Of a stretch of 64,000 nucleotides of DNA, positions 23,420-31,788 are shown in pieces. The notes beneath the pieces were generated by a model. It was not told where the DNA came from and did no database searches. It saw only the letters and a list, made by a program, of their open reading frames with translations. Source of the stretch: Planococcus maritimus. GTDB lineage: Bacteria > Bacillota > Bacilli > Bacillales_A > Planococcaceae. Each line of letters opens with the position of its first letter. The first letter of the stretch is position 1. Made by a program: the position numbers and the translations under genes. The stretch lies in NCBI RefSeq assembly GCF_001687625.2, contig NZ_CP016538.2, positions 956,001 to 1,020,000 on the forward strand, written 5' to 3'.

Positions 23420-25219
23420 ATGACCAATACATATCCGGAAGTATGGGAACTTGATAATGTGTTTTCAGGTGGCAGTGATTCAGCTGAGTTGAAAACGCAT
23501 CTCGAAACGACAGCGGAAAAATTAGTGGAATTCGAGCAGGCTTCGATACAATTCGCTGTGCCGAAACAAACAGACGACGCACAGCGGATCGCAGAATTCC
23601 TTGAGCAGACGAGTGATGTATCGGTAGATATCCGTCAAGCGGGCGCTTTTATCGGGTGCTTAATGGCGCAAAACACAGAAGATAAAAAAGCGTCTTTGCT
23701 GCAAAGCGAAGTCGGGCTCATGAGATCCCGCTTCCAAAGTGCATTTTTAAAATTTAAGCAGGCGCTTATGGAAACGGATCCAAACGTCTGGACCGAGCTG
23801 TTGAAGACGGAAAACTTGAAAGAATTCGCTTTTATTTTGGATGAATGGCGGCAAGAAGCGAAGCGTTTGCTGTCTGAACAAGAGGAAGGATTAATCACCT
23901 CGCTTGGCATAGACGGTTATCACGCGTGGAGCGAATTATACGATTTGTTGATTGCCGCCATCTCAGTACAAGTAAATTTAGATGGGCAAGAGAAGACCTT
24001 GTCGGTCGGACAAGCGAATAATTTAAGTGCTCACTCAAATGAGCAAGTGCGTAAAGAATCCTATGACAAGTTGGAAGCCGTGTGGCAAGAAAAAGAAGAG
24101 CTGTTCGCCAAAACCTTGAACTCACTTGCCGGCTTCCGCCTGCAGATGTATAAAAAGCGCGGAGTTGACAATGTGCTGGAAGAACCGCTTCAGATGAACC
24201 GCATGAAGCAGGAAACCTTGGACGTTATGTGGCAGGCAATCAGTGAACACAAACAGCCGTTTGCGGATTATCTGGCGCATAAGGCACAAATGCTCGGAAA
24301 AGACCAGTTGGCCTGGTACGATGTCGAGGCACCGGTTGTAGAAAACGCCCAGCAATTCGATTACGCGCAAGGTTCGGAATTCATCATCCGCCATTTCGGG
24401 AAATTCGGTCCGGAACTGCAAAATTTCGCCCGCCATGCGCTAGAAAATGGATGGGTGGAAGCGGAAGATCGTGCGCATAAAATGCCGGGCGGCTTTTGCA
24501 CATCGCTTCCAAAAAGCGGCGAATCGCGCATCTTCATGACATACAGCGGATCGATGTCCAATGTTGCGACACTGGCCCATGAGTTGGGGCATGCTTTTCA
24601 TACGCATGCGCTGAGACCGATGCATGATTTGAACCGCAGCTATGCCATGAATGTCGCTGAAACGGCGTCCACATTTGCGGAAATGATCGTAGCGGACGCA
24701 GCGGTCAAAAATGCATCCAATAAAGAAGAGAAAATTTCCTTGCTAGAAGACAAAATCCAACGCAGCGTGGCATTTTTCATGAACATCCATGCCCGCTTCC
24801 TATTTGAGACGAGATTTTACGAAGAACGCAAAAATGGTGTCGTTCCGACGAGCCGTTTAAACGAATTGATGGAGCAGGCGCAAGAAGAAGCCTTTGCTGG
24901 CAGTCTATCAGAAGGACATCCGCATTTCTGGGCATCGAAATTGCATTTCTATATTACCGATGTGCCGTTCTATAATTTTCCTTACACATTCGGCTATTTG
25001 TTCTCACTCAGCGTCTATGCTAAAGCGCTTGAGGAAGGACAAGGATTTGAAGAGCAATACATGGCTTTGCTGCGCGATACGGCGATCATGAGCACAGAAG
25101 AATTGGCGATGAAACATCTAGGGGAAGACATCACTGAAAAAGGATTCTGGGAAAAAGGCATTGCATTATGCACAAAAGATGTCGAAGAATTCATCAAATT
25201 GACTGCAGAAGAGGGATAA
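23420..25219 (+). CDS. pepF: M3 family oligoendopeptidase (PepF)
   Basis: A 599-residue cytosolic zinc oligoendopeptidase that degrades peptides of roughly 7-17 residues. The thermolysin-like motif HELGHAFH (near residue 390) gives both zinc histidines and the catalytic Glu, and the third ligand Glu is in NVAETASTFAEM about 28 residues later, as in M3. The N-terminal ~150 residues form the oligopeptidase F cap. The C-terminal FYNFPYTFGYLFS segment, with the substrate-orienting tyrosines, is conserved. The ribosome site is AGGGGGAG seven bases before the ATG. The next gene starts two bases after the stop, so the acetyltransferase is probably co-transcribed. Confidence 0.94.
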   Translation: MTNTYPEVWELDNVFSGGSDSAELKTHLETTAEKLVEFEQASIQFAVPKQTDDAQRIAEFLEQTSDVSVDIRQAGAFIGCLMAQNTEDKKASLLQSEVGLMRSRFQSAFLKFKQALMETDPNVWTELLKTENLKEFAFILDEWRQEAKRLLSEQEEGLITSLGIDGYHAWSELYDLLIAAISVQVNLDGQEKTLSVGQANNLSAHSNEQVRKESYDKLEAVWQEKEELFAKTLNSLAGFRLQMYKKRGVDNVLEEPLQMNRMKQETLDVMWQAISEHKQPFADYLAHKAQMLGKDQLAWYDVEAPVVENAQQFDYAQGSEFIIRHFGKFGPELQNFARHALENGWVEAEDRAHKMPGGFCTSLPKSGESRIFMTYSGSMSNVATLAHELGHAFHTHALRPMHDLNRSYAMNVAETASTFAEMIVADAAVKNASNKEEKISLLEDKIQRSVAFFMNIHARFLFETRFYEERKNGVVPTSRLNELMEQAQEEAFAGSLSEGHPHFWASKLHFYITDVPFYNFPYTFGYLFSLSVYAKALEEGQGFEEQYMALLRDTAIMSTEELAMKHLGEDITEKGFWEKGIALCTKDVEEFIKLTAEEG

Positions 25220-25220
25220 G

Positions 25221-25769
25221 ATGAATCTGCTTTTTGAGGGGAAAACGTGTTATCTCCGGACATTGACCGTAGAAGACGCCGAAGATATGGTGAAGGTACT
25301 TGTCAAAAACCGCGACTATTGGGCGATTTATGAACCAAGACATCGTGATAGTTACTTCACGATCGCTGTACAGCGCGAGAAAATCCGCGAGTCGATTTAT
25401 CAGGCGCGTGAAAATCGTGAGTACAGCTTTGGTATTTTCTCACACGACACCAATCAATTGATCGGCCATATTTCCATTTATAGCATCAAACGCTTGCCTT
25501 TTCTCAGTGCACTCGTCGGTTATTCGATGGATGAGGAATTCATCGGCCGCGGCATCGCTAGCGAGGCGGTTCGCTTGATCACGGCTTTTGGTTTTGAGCA
25601 ATTGCGTCTTCACCGTGTAGAAGCCTACGTGGCGCCGGACAATATCGGTTCATTGCGTGTGCTCGAAAAGGCGGGATTTGAACAAGAAGGCTTGCTTAAG
25701 CAATTTTTGTTCATTAACGGACAGTGGAAAGACCATTATTACTACGCATTGCTCGAACAGGATTTTTGA
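25221..25769 (+). CDS. GNAT family N-acetyltransferase (RimJ/RimL-like)
   Basis: A 182-residue GNAT acetyltransferase. The acetyl-CoA motif A is visible as VGYSMDEEFIGRGIASEAVRLI (written in pieces: IGRGIASEA near residues 113-121), followed by the RimJ-type strand LRLHRVEAYVAPDNIGSLRVLEKAGF and the C-terminal DHYYYALLEQ. Such enzymes acetylate N-terminal amino groups of ribosomal proteins or small-molecule amines; the B. subtilis YdaF/YjcK group is the nearest remembered relative. The target is unknown. It starts two bases after pepF and shares its transcript; the ribosome site (AGAGGGA) lies in the pepF end. Confidence 0.88.
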   Translation: MNLLFEGKTCYLRTLTVEDAEDMVKVLVKNRDYWAIYEPRHRDSYFTIAVQREKIRESIYQARENREYSFGIFSHDTNQLIGHISIYSIKRLPFLSALVGYSMDEEFIGRGIASEAVRLITAFGFEQLRLHRVEAYVAPDNIGSLRVLEKAGFEQEGLLKQFLFINGQWKDHYYYALLEQDF

Positions 25770-25846
25770 AAGGGCAAGGCCGCCTATCTGCGTTGGTGGA
25801 AGGATATGCGGAGATGGTTTGAAAATTGAGGAAGGGAGGAACGCTT

Positions 25847-26329
25847 GTGGATTCCCAAAAAATGTTTGCCTACCATCAATGGGCGAGCCAAAAGGTTCTG
25901 GAATTGGTGCAAGACTGTGGCGAAGAATATTACACGAAAGAAGGATTGAATTCGTTTCCGTCCATCCGTGAAACGATTAAGCATGTGATCGGTGTCGAAA
26001 AATTATGGTTCCAGCGAATAAATGGCATTAAGAGTCCGGAGTTCGAACGGTTCGACGTCGAAACCGTGGAAAAGGCAAAAGAGGCCATTATGCTGCTTCA
26101 CGCGGAGATGGAACTGTATTTTGCCACATTGTCAGAAAAAAGTTGGCAAGAAGAGCTGGATTACCGCAATATGAAAGGCCAGGAGTTTCGCCATAGCCGT
26201 GAGGAGATGCTGTTCACGCTAGTAAATCATGCGAGCTATCACCGAGGGCAAATCACTTCCTTGTTGCGCCAATTCGGCAAAGTCGGTGTCCCGCTCGATT
26301 ATATTTATTATCAAAAACAAAACCGCTGA
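25847..26329 (+). CDS. DinB/YfiT-fold metalloprotein
   Basis: A 160-residue four-helix-bundle protein of the DinB superfamily. The three metal-binding histidines are placed as expected: His in FAYHQWAS (first helix), His in TIKHVIGVE (second helix) and His in NHASYHRGQ (last helix), the classic DinB signature. The family includes thiol transferases that use bacillithiol or mycothiol; the true reaction here is unknown. The start is GTG 25847, since GGGAGGA is six bases upstream; a TTG seven codons earlier would place the ribosome site inside the gene. It may be in the pepF transcript, 77 bases behind the acetyltransferase gene. Confidence 0.85.
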   Translation: MDSQKMFAYHQWASQKVLELVQDCGEEYYTKEGLNSFPSIRETIKHVIGVEKLWFQRINGIKSPEFERFDVETVEKAKEAIMLLHAEMELYFATLSEKSWQEELDYRNMKGQEFRHSREEMLFTLVNHASYHRGQITSLLRQFGKVGVPLDYIYYQKQNR

Positions 26330-26348
26330 GAAATCTCAGCGGTTTTCG
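26318..26348. terminator. Bidirectional terminator between dinB-like and carbonic anhydrase genes
   Basis: AACCGCTGAG-aaat-CTCAGCGGTT with A and T tracts, overlapping the ends of both convergent genes. Confidence 0.85.
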
Positions 26349-26908
26349 TTTGTATTGCCGTCAATGACGACATCTAATTTTCCAGTTTTTGGGTCTATGA
26401 CAAGGCCGTGGACGGGAACGGTTTTATCCATCAAAGGATGATGGCGGACCATGTCGACGCTATGGCGTACGCTATCCGATACATTGTCGAAGCCTTTTAA
26501 CCACTCGTCGAGGTTGACGCCAGAGAATTTCATTTGTTCAATCGTACTTTCTTCAATTCCGCGTTCGATCATCTTTTCGAGGATGCCTTCAGGTTTCACT
26601 TTCGCCATGCCGCAATCGTGATGGCCGATAATATAGATCTCATCAGCCTTCAATTCGTACACCGCCACGAACAAACTGCGCATAATGCCGCCAAACGGAT
26701 GGTTAATGATAGCGCCGGCGCTTTTGACGATTTTGACATCGCCGTTTTTAAAGTTCATCGCTTTTGGCAATAGTTCTAGCAGGCGGGTATCCATGCAAGT
26801 CAAAATGACGATCCGCTTATCCGGGAGATTGGTGGTGATGAATTCCTCATAGTGTTTTTCTTCTACAAATTTTTCGTTGTAATCCAAAATCTCATTTAAT
26901 AAAGACAT
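26336..26908 (-). CDS. Beta-class carbonic anhydrase (YtiB-like)
   Basis: A 190-residue zinc enzyme interconverting CO2 and bicarbonate. The zinc ligands and active-site dyad are seen: Cys in ILTCMDTRL (with the Asp-Arg dyad) and His-x2-Cys in GHHDCGMA about 57 residues later. The short sequence and the YNEKFVEEKHYEEF start are of the type D (YtiB) group of Bacillales. The end, with the VHGLVIDPKTGKLDVV strand, is intact. It is followed on the same strand by nothing, and preceded 30 bases upstream by mreBH on the same strand, so the two may share a transcript. An AGGAGG ribosome site precedes the ATG. Confidence 0.93.
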   Translation of the reverse strand: MSLLNEILDYNEKFVEEKHYEEFITTNLPDKRIVILTCMDTRLLELLPKAMNFKNGDVKIVKSAGAIINHPFGGIMRSLFVAVYELKADEIYIIGHHDCGMAKVKPEGILEKMIERGIEESTIEQMKFSGVNLDEWLKGFDNVSDSVRHSVDMVRHHPLMDKTVPVHGLVIDPKTGKLDVVIDGNTNENR

Positions 26909-26938
26909 CGCTTTTCCTCCTTGATGGTGGGGTATAAG

Positions 26939-27946
26939 TCAGCGCGACATTTTCTCGAGCTGGTCGATCATGCCGAGCGAACGGCCGGTGCCAATCGCGA
27001 CGGATTCTAGTGGATCTGGAGCGATGTGGACCGGTACGGAAATTTCTTGCGCGAGCCATTCCTGCAAGCCTTTCAACAAAGCGCCGCCGCCTGAAATGAC
27101 GACACCCTGGTCAACCATATCGCCAGACAATTCAGCAGGGCAATTTTCCAGTGTCGCACGGATGCATTCGAGAATGGCCGATAACGACTCACCAAGTGCT
27201 TTTTGCATTTCGTCGGAACTCAATTCGATTGTCTTCGGCAAGCCGCTTAAGACGTCGCGCCCGCGGATATTCATCTTCTTCGGCTCGTGAGGGATCGGCG
27301 CGTAGCCAATTTCTTTTTTGATTGTCTCAGCCGTCTTCTCACCAATCAATAGATTGTAATGCTTGCGCACATACTGGATGATGTCTTCATCCATCCGGTC
27401 GCCGGCAATCTTGATCGTATTGGAAGACACGACGCCTCCAAATGAAATGATGGCGACTTCTGTCGTACCCCCGCCGATATCGACGATGACCGAAGCGACA
27501 GGTTCCGTAATCGGCAAATTAGCGCCAATTGCTGCGGCTACCGTTTCTTCGATCAAGTGGACAGATTTAGCGCCGCTTTGTTTCACGGCGTCGTGAATCG
27601 CCCGGCGTTCAACAGCAGTTGCGCCAGACGGGGTGCAGACCATGACTTTTGGTTTGCGCAATGAACCGCCGAGCTGTTTCGCCGCTTTTTGCATAACCAG
27701 CTTTAAGAGCTCACGGGTGACGTCAAAATCGGCGATGACGCCTTCTTTCATCGGCCGGACGATGCGGATGGAATCAGGCGCTTTGCCAAGCATCGCTTTT
27801 GCCTCAGAGCCGATGGCGATCACAGCACCGCTGCGGGCATCGAGGGCAACGATGGATGGTTCATTTAAAATGACGCCTTTGGACTTTGTATAAACGAGAA
27901 TATTGGCGGTACCGAGATCGATCCCGATATCCGTTGCAGAAAACAT
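26939..27946 (-). CDS. mreBH: MreB-family actin-like cell-shape protein (MreBH type)
   Basis: A 335-residue bacterial actin that polymerises under the membrane and guides peptidoglycan synthesis. ATP-binding motifs are plain: [13 protein letters not shown] (phosphate 1), [13 protein letters not shown] (phosphate 2) and the adenosine motif [12 protein letters not shown]. There are three MreB paralogues in B. subtilis; the exact 335-residue length, lack of mreC/mreD downstream and stand-alone setting favour MreBH over MreB and Mbl, but this is inference. In B. subtilis MreBH directs the hydrolase LytE. ATG 27946 follows GGAGG by eight bases and begins the conserved fold; the ten-codon upstream extension is dropped. 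Carbonic anhydrase follows on the same strand. Confidence 0.82.
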   Translation of the reverse strand: MFSATDIGIDLGTANILVYTKSKGVILNEPSIVALDARSGAVIAIGSEAKAMLGKAPDSIRIVRPMKEGVIADFDVTRELLKLVMQKAAKQLGGSLRKPKVMVCTPSGATAVERRAIHDAVKQSGAKSVHLIEETVAAAIGANLPITEPVASVIVDIGGGTTEVAIISFGGVVSSNTIKIAGDRMDEDIIQYVRKHYNLLIGEKTAETIKKEIGYAPIPHEPKKMNIRGRDVLSGLPKTIELSSDEMQKALGESLSAILECIRATLENCPAELSGDMVDQGVVISGGGALLKGLQEWLAQEISVPVHIAPDPLESVAIGTGRSLGMIDQLEKMSR

Positions 27947-28034
27947 GGATGAATTCCTCCTAATCGGTATAAGCACTGCTTATTCAAATTTTATCACTTT
28001 TCTGTGAGATGTGATAGGGGCACGATAAACAGAA

Positions 28035-28073
28035 AAAAAGCTTTGCCCCGTGTTTACGAGGCAAAGCTTTTTA
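28035..28073 (-). terminator. Terminator of the 46-residue membrane protein gene
   Basis: AAAAAGCTTTGCCcCGT / ACGaGGCAAAGCTTTTT with a T tract on the minus strand. It also insulates mreBH from the upstream gene. Confidence 0.88.
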
Positions 28074-28074
28074 C

Positions 28075-28215
28075 TTAATGACGCTCTTTCGGAAGCGGAT
28101 CGATATGCTCTGCATCATGGCTATGAAGTTCTTTGCCAAGGAAATGAAGCAGTGTGAAGAAGAACATGAAGATCACAGCCATAAATCCGAGAACAGCTGT
28201 AATACCGTATAGCAT
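28075..28215 (-). CDS. Small single-span membrane protein, 46 residues
   Basis: A short minus-strand frame with a GAGAGGGG ribosome site nine bases before its ATG and its own terminator right after the stop. The product has one hydrophobic helix (residues ~4-28, rich in Phe, Leu and Met) and a short polar tail with several His, Glu and Asp residues, so the C-terminus could contact metal or partner proteins. I do not recognise the family. It sits between the second M29 aminopeptidase gene and mreBH, with no clear operon partner. The tight flanking signals make it a credible gene despite the size. Confidence 0.68.
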   Translation of the reverse strand: MLYGITAVLGFMAVIFMFFFTLLHFLGKELHSHDAEHIDPLPKERH

Positions 28216-28299
28216 AGTGATAACCCCTCTCTAAACTGTAATTATCCTATTCAGTATACATGAAAATGAATGGGAAATTAAGTGTCGAATTATCGACCT

Positions 28300-29532
28300 T
28301 TAAAAGGCCCAGTTGCCGCTTCTGAAAATCGGTTCGCGCGTGCCATCTTCCAAAATGCCGTCGATGTCCATATCAGCAGAGCCGACCATGAAATCGACAT
28401 GCGTGATGCTTTGGTTCAAACCGTGTTCTTTTAATTCATCCGCCGACATCGTTTTGCCGCCTTCTAGGCAGAACGCATAAGCACTGCCAATTGCGAAATG
28501 ATTGGACGCATTCTCGTCATACAAAGTATTGAAGAACAAAATACCGGAATCCGAAATCGGCGATTGATGCGGCACTAATGCCACTTCACCGAGGCGGTGG
28601 GAGCCTTCATCGGTGGCAACCAATTCTTTCAGCACTTCCTCTCCTTGTTCTGCAGAGACATCCGTGATGCGGCCGCCTTCGAATGTGATTTTAAAGCCGT
28701 CGATGATATTGCCGCCATAGCTAAGCGGTTTGGTGCTTGAGACAAAACCATTGACCTCATCTTTATGCGGTACTGTGAAAACTTCTTCTGTCGGCATATT
28801 GGCCATGAACGTATGGCCTTTTTCGTTGACGGAACCAGCGCCTGCCCACAGATGGCCTTTTGGCAGCGTGACTTCAAGATCAGTGCCTGGTGCCTGGTAA
28901 TGAAGCTTAGCGTATTTTTTGTCATTCAAGTAATCAGCTTTTGTATGAAGCGTACGATCATGCTCCAGCCAAGCTTCAATCGGGTTTTCGGTATCGGCGC
29001 GGACAGCCTTGAAAATCGCTTCCCACAGGGCTGATACTTGTTCGTTTTCAGGGAGATCGGGGAAGACTTTCTTCGCCCACTGCTCAGATGGTGCTGCAAG
29101 AACGCACCAGCTGATTTTGTCGGACTGGACGTATTGACGGTATTTGCTCAATGCTTGCCCGGTCGCTTTTTGGGAAGCTGAAATGCGTTTGGAATCAATG
29201 CCTTTTAGTAAGTCCGGGCTTTGCGAAACGACGCTAATGAAAGCGGCGCCTTGTGCAGCCAATTGCTCACGCTCTTGGATTTTCCATTCCGGGTATTCTG
29301 CAAAAGAATCCTCCGGTGCTTTCTCAAAGCGCGTGCGGGAAATCACATCGTCGCTCCAATCCACAAAAACTTGCCTAGCGCCTTCTTCATATGCTTTCTT
29401 GACGATCAAGCGCACGAACGGCGCTGAGTCTATGGAAGCTGCAATATACAATTTTTGGTCAGGCTGAATATTGACACCCACCTTTACAGCCAATTCTGCA
29501 TAGCGGGTTAACTTTTCATCAAATGTGGTCAT
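28300..29532 (-). CDS. M29 family metallo-aminopeptidase (second copy)
   Basis: A 410-residue aminopeptidase paralogous to that at 17104-18327: same start pattern (AELAVKVGVNIQPDQ), same Glu block (MPTEEVFTVPH), same metal-site segment ASNHFAIGSAYAFC and HVDFMVGSADMDIDGI, and same C-terminal FRSGNWAF. It is more acidic and has a slightly longer central insert (PENEQV). ATG 29532 is preferred: AGGAG is ten bases upstream and the N-terminus aligns with the paralogue; TTG 29538 is possible but too close to the ribosome site. It stands alone and reads divergently from psuK. Two M29 enzymes suggest different peptide preferences. Confidence 0.92.
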   Translation of the reverse strand: MTTFDEKLTRYAELAVKVGVNIQPDQKLYIAASIDSAPFVRLIVKKAYEEGARQVFVDWSDDVISRTRFEKAPEDSFAEYPEWKIQEREQLAAQGAAFISVVSQSPDLLKGIDSKRISASQKATGQALSKYRQYVQSDKISWCVLAAPSEQWAKKVFPDLPENEQVSALWEAIFKAVRADTENPIEAWLEHDRTLHTKADYLNDKKYAKLHYQAPGTDLEVTLPKGHLWAGAGSVNEKGHTFMANMPTEEVFTVPHKDEVNGFVSSTKPLSYGGNIIDGFKITFEGGRITDVSAEQGEEVLKELVATDEGSHRLGEVALVPHQSPISDSGILFFNTLYDENASNHFAIGSAYAFCLEGGKTMSADELKEHGLNQSITHVDFMVGSADMDIDGILEDGTREPIFRSGNWAF

Positions 29533-29607
29533 CTTCAAAACACTCCTCTCATCCTTTCTATAGTAGCAATATTTAATTGCTCAGTGCAATAGCAATGCTT
29601 TTAGAAA

Positions 29608-29644
29608 GAAAGCGCTTGCAATTTAAATTATAAAAGTTTATGAT
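29608..29644 (+). promoter_or_regulatory. psuKG promoter with overlapping cre-like (CcpA) site
   Basis: TTGCAA (29616-29621), a 17-base spacer and TATGAT (29639-29644) form a strong sigma-A promoter. GAAAGCGCTTGCA (29608-29620) matches the catabolite-responsive element core at all but one position, with one further mismatch just outside, and covers the -35 box. CcpA binding here would block polymerase. Confidence 0.65.
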
Positions 29645-29675
29645 TTAAACAAATGTTTAGAGAGGAGGAAATGCA

Positions 29676-30770
29676 ATGAATCGCAATGAACAGAAAATCC
29701 TTGCATTGATCGAACGTGACCCGTATTTGTCTCAGCAGGAAATGGCGGATGTACTCGGGCTTTCGCGGCCATCGTTAGCCAATCTAATCTCTGGACTTAT
29801 CAAGCAAGGCAAGATTTTGGGCCGCGCTTATGTATTGCCTGAAGAAAATGCCATTTTGTGCATTGGTGGGGCTAATATTGACCGAAAGTTTCATTTGAAA
29901 GCTGCTTCTGTTCACGGTACTTCCAATCCCGCGACAGTGACAAGAAGCGTCGGGGGCGTTGCGCGCAATATTGCGGAAAACTTAGGACGGCTGGGACACA
30001 CGGTTCAATTGGTATCAGTCGCAGGAGACGATCCGGAATGGCGCTATATCGAAGAAGTGTCTTCGCCTTATATGGATACCGCCATGACCAAGACCATTGC
30101 GAAAAGCGTAACCGGCAGTTATACCGCGGTATTGGAACCAGACGGCGAGATGGCTTTTGCGCTCGCTGATATGGATGTTTATACGGCGTTGACACCTGAG
30201 TATCTGGAACCTCATCGCAGTAAGCTAATGCGCGCGAAATTGCTGGCGGTGGACTTGAACTGTCCGAAAGAAACCGTTCAGTATTTGCAAAATCTTGCCT
30301 CTTCATCTCAAGTGCCGCTTGCTGTCATTCCCGTATCGGCGCCTAAAATGGAACGACTTTCAGAGGATTTAAACGGTATAACGTTCCTAATCCTGAACCG
30401 CGACGAGGCAGCTCTCAGGCTCGGCATATCGATACATAATCAAGCGGATTGGAGACGGGCCGTCGAATTGCTTCTTGCTCAAGGCGCGAAAACGGTCGTG
30501 ATCACCGGAGGAAAAGCTGGCGCCATGGCAGGAGATAGAGATGGTGTGGTGCATTTTCCGTCAATCGAAGCAAAGCACGTAGAAGATGTCACGGGGGCGG
30601 GAGATGCTTTCACTGGCGGCCTGCTGCACGCCCATCTGGCCGGATATGATTTTCGCAAATCGGTACAACTGGGCATGTTGAATGCAGCCAAAACGCTTGC
30701 GTGCAGCGAGACAGTACGCCCGGAATTGAACGAAAGCTTGTTAGTCAAAGAATTGGGGGAATTGAAATGA
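29676..30770 (+). CDS. psuK: Pseudouridine kinase with N-terminal winged helix
   Basis: A 364-residue PfkB-family kinase that phosphorylates pseudouridine to pseudouridine 5'-phosphate. Residues 1-55 form a winged-helix DNA-binding-like domain ([19 protein letters not shown]), as in many PsuK/YeiC-type proteins; the rest is a ribokinase fold with the glycine motif [13 protein letters not shown] and the signature [12 protein letters not shown] (anion hole and catalytic Asp, near residue 305). The assignment to pseudouridine rests mainly on coupling with psuG: the stop overlaps the psuG start by four bases. AGAGGAGG precedes the ATG. Whether the N-terminal domain really regulates the operon is unknown. 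Confidence 0.9.
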   Translation: MNRNEQKILALIERDPYLSQQEMADVLGLSRPSLANLISGLIKQGKILGRAYVLPEENAILCIGGANIDRKFHLKAASVHGTSNPATVTRSVGGVARNIAENLGRLGHTVQLVSVAGDDPEWRYIEEVSSPYMDTAMTKTIAKSVTGSYTAVLEPDGEMAFALADMDVYTALTPEYLEPHRSKLMRAKLLAVDLNCPKETVQYLQNLASSSQVPLAVIPVSAPKMERLSEDLNGITFLILNRDEAALRLGISIHNQADWRRAVELLLAQGAKTVVITGGKAGAMAGDRDGVVHFPSIEAKHVEDVTGAGDAFTGGLLHAHLAGYDFRKSVQLGMLNAAKTLACSETVRPELNESLLVKELGELK

Positions 30771-31678
30771 CAAACGTAATCAGCTATTCAACAGAAGTCC
30801 AGGAAGCCATTAAACAGAACACGCCAGTCGTGGCATTGGAATCGACGATCATCTCGCACGGCATGCCATATCCTCAAAACGTGGAGACGGCACGTGAAGT
30901 AGAACAAATCGTCCGCGATCATGGTGCTGTGCCAGCGACGATCGCTTTAATGGACGGCCAGATCAAAATTGGCTTGTCGGATGAAGAGTTAGAACTTTTG
31001 GGCACTGCACCTGACGTGGCAAAAGTATCGCGGCGAGATATCGGACAATTGCTTGCCACTAAAAAGATTGGCGCGACGACAGTGGCAGCGACCATGATTT
31101 TCGCTGAACTTGCGGGCATACGCGTTTTTGCAACAGGCGGCATCGGCGGAGTTCACCGTGGGGCAGAGACGACAATGGACATTTCGGCCGATTTGGAAGA
31201 GCTTTCGACTACGAGCGTTGCGGTCGTTTGTGCAGGAGCAAAATCGATTTTGGATATCGGACTGACACTCGAATACTTAGAGACAAAAGGGGTTCCGGTC
31301 ATCGGTTACCAGACGGAGGAAATGCCAGCATTCTACACACGGCAAAGTGGCTTCCCTTTAAGTTGCAATTCCCAATCGATTGAAGAACTCGCAAGTATCT
31401 TGAAGGCGCAATGGTCGCTCGGCTTAAAGGGCGGGGCTGTCATCGCCAACCCAATTCCTCAAGAGCATGCGCTAGAACAATCATTCATAGACAGCATTAT
31501 CGAGCGAGCAATGGCTGAAGCACATGCAAACGGCATTAAAGGAAAAGACGTAACGCCATTTTTGCTCGGCAAAATTAAAGAACTAACAGAAGGCGAAAGC
31601 CTCGTCGCCAATATCGAACTGGTTAAGCACAATGCTAAGGTCGGAGCCGAACTCGCGGCTTCGTATCATGCACTTTAA
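30767..31678 (+). CDS. psuG: Pseudouridine-5'-phosphate glycosidase
   Basis: A 303-residue cytosolic enzyme that splits the C-C bond of pseudouridine 5'-phosphate to uracil and ribose 5-phosphate, finishing the salvage of modified RNA breakdown products. The family pattern is clear: the start [17 protein letters not shown] with the catalytic Glu, the [12 protein letters not shown] block, [22 protein letters not shown] with the catalytic Lys, and [14 protein letters not shown] in the phosphate site. I take ATG 30767, which overlaps the psuK stop (ATGA). The open frame upstream is psuK read in another frame. A terminator follows. Confidence 0.95.
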   Translation: MTNVISYSTEVQEAIKQNTPVVALESTIISHGMPYPQNVETAREVEQIVRDHGAVPATIALMDGQIKIGLSDEELELLGTAPDVAKVSRRDIGQLLATKKIGATTVAATMIFAELAGIRVFATGGIGGVHRGAETTMDISADLEELSTTSVAVVCAGAKSILDIGLTLEYLETKGVPVIGYQTEEMPAFYTRQSGFPLSCNSQSIEELASILKAQWSLGLKGGAVIANPIPQEHALEQSFIDSIIERAMAEAHANGIKGKDVTPFLLGKIKELTEGESLVANIELVKHNAKVGAELAASYHAL

Positions 31679-31693
31679 GGATAAATTGTGAAA

Positions 31694-31720
31694 AAAAGGC
31701 CCATTATGGGTCTTTTTTTA
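31694..31720 (+). terminator. Terminator after psuG
   Basis: AAAAAGgCCCA / TGGGtCTTTTT with a three-base loop and a long T tract. Confidence 0.85.
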
Positions 31721-31738
31721 ATGTTTGCCGGCCGTACA

Positions 31739-31765
31739 GTTTTCAGGAACTCTTTTTAAGGGTAA
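31739..31765 (+). promoter_or_regulatory. Candidate sigma-B promoter of the monooxygenase operon
   Basis: GTTTTC (31739-31744) and GGGTAA (31760-31765) with a 15-base spacer resemble the sigma-B consensus (GTTTAA / GGGTAT). The -10 box ends 23 bases before the start codon, leaving a short leader with the ribosome site. Tentative. Confidence 0.4.
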
Positions 31766-31788
31766 GGAAACACAAGGAGTTGAAGTTC

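Noticed and set aside
23235-23582. N-terminal extension of the TspO-like frame
   Set aside because: It overlaps the pepF start on the opposite strand and lacks conserved residues; GAGGAGGG marks ATG 23234 as the start.
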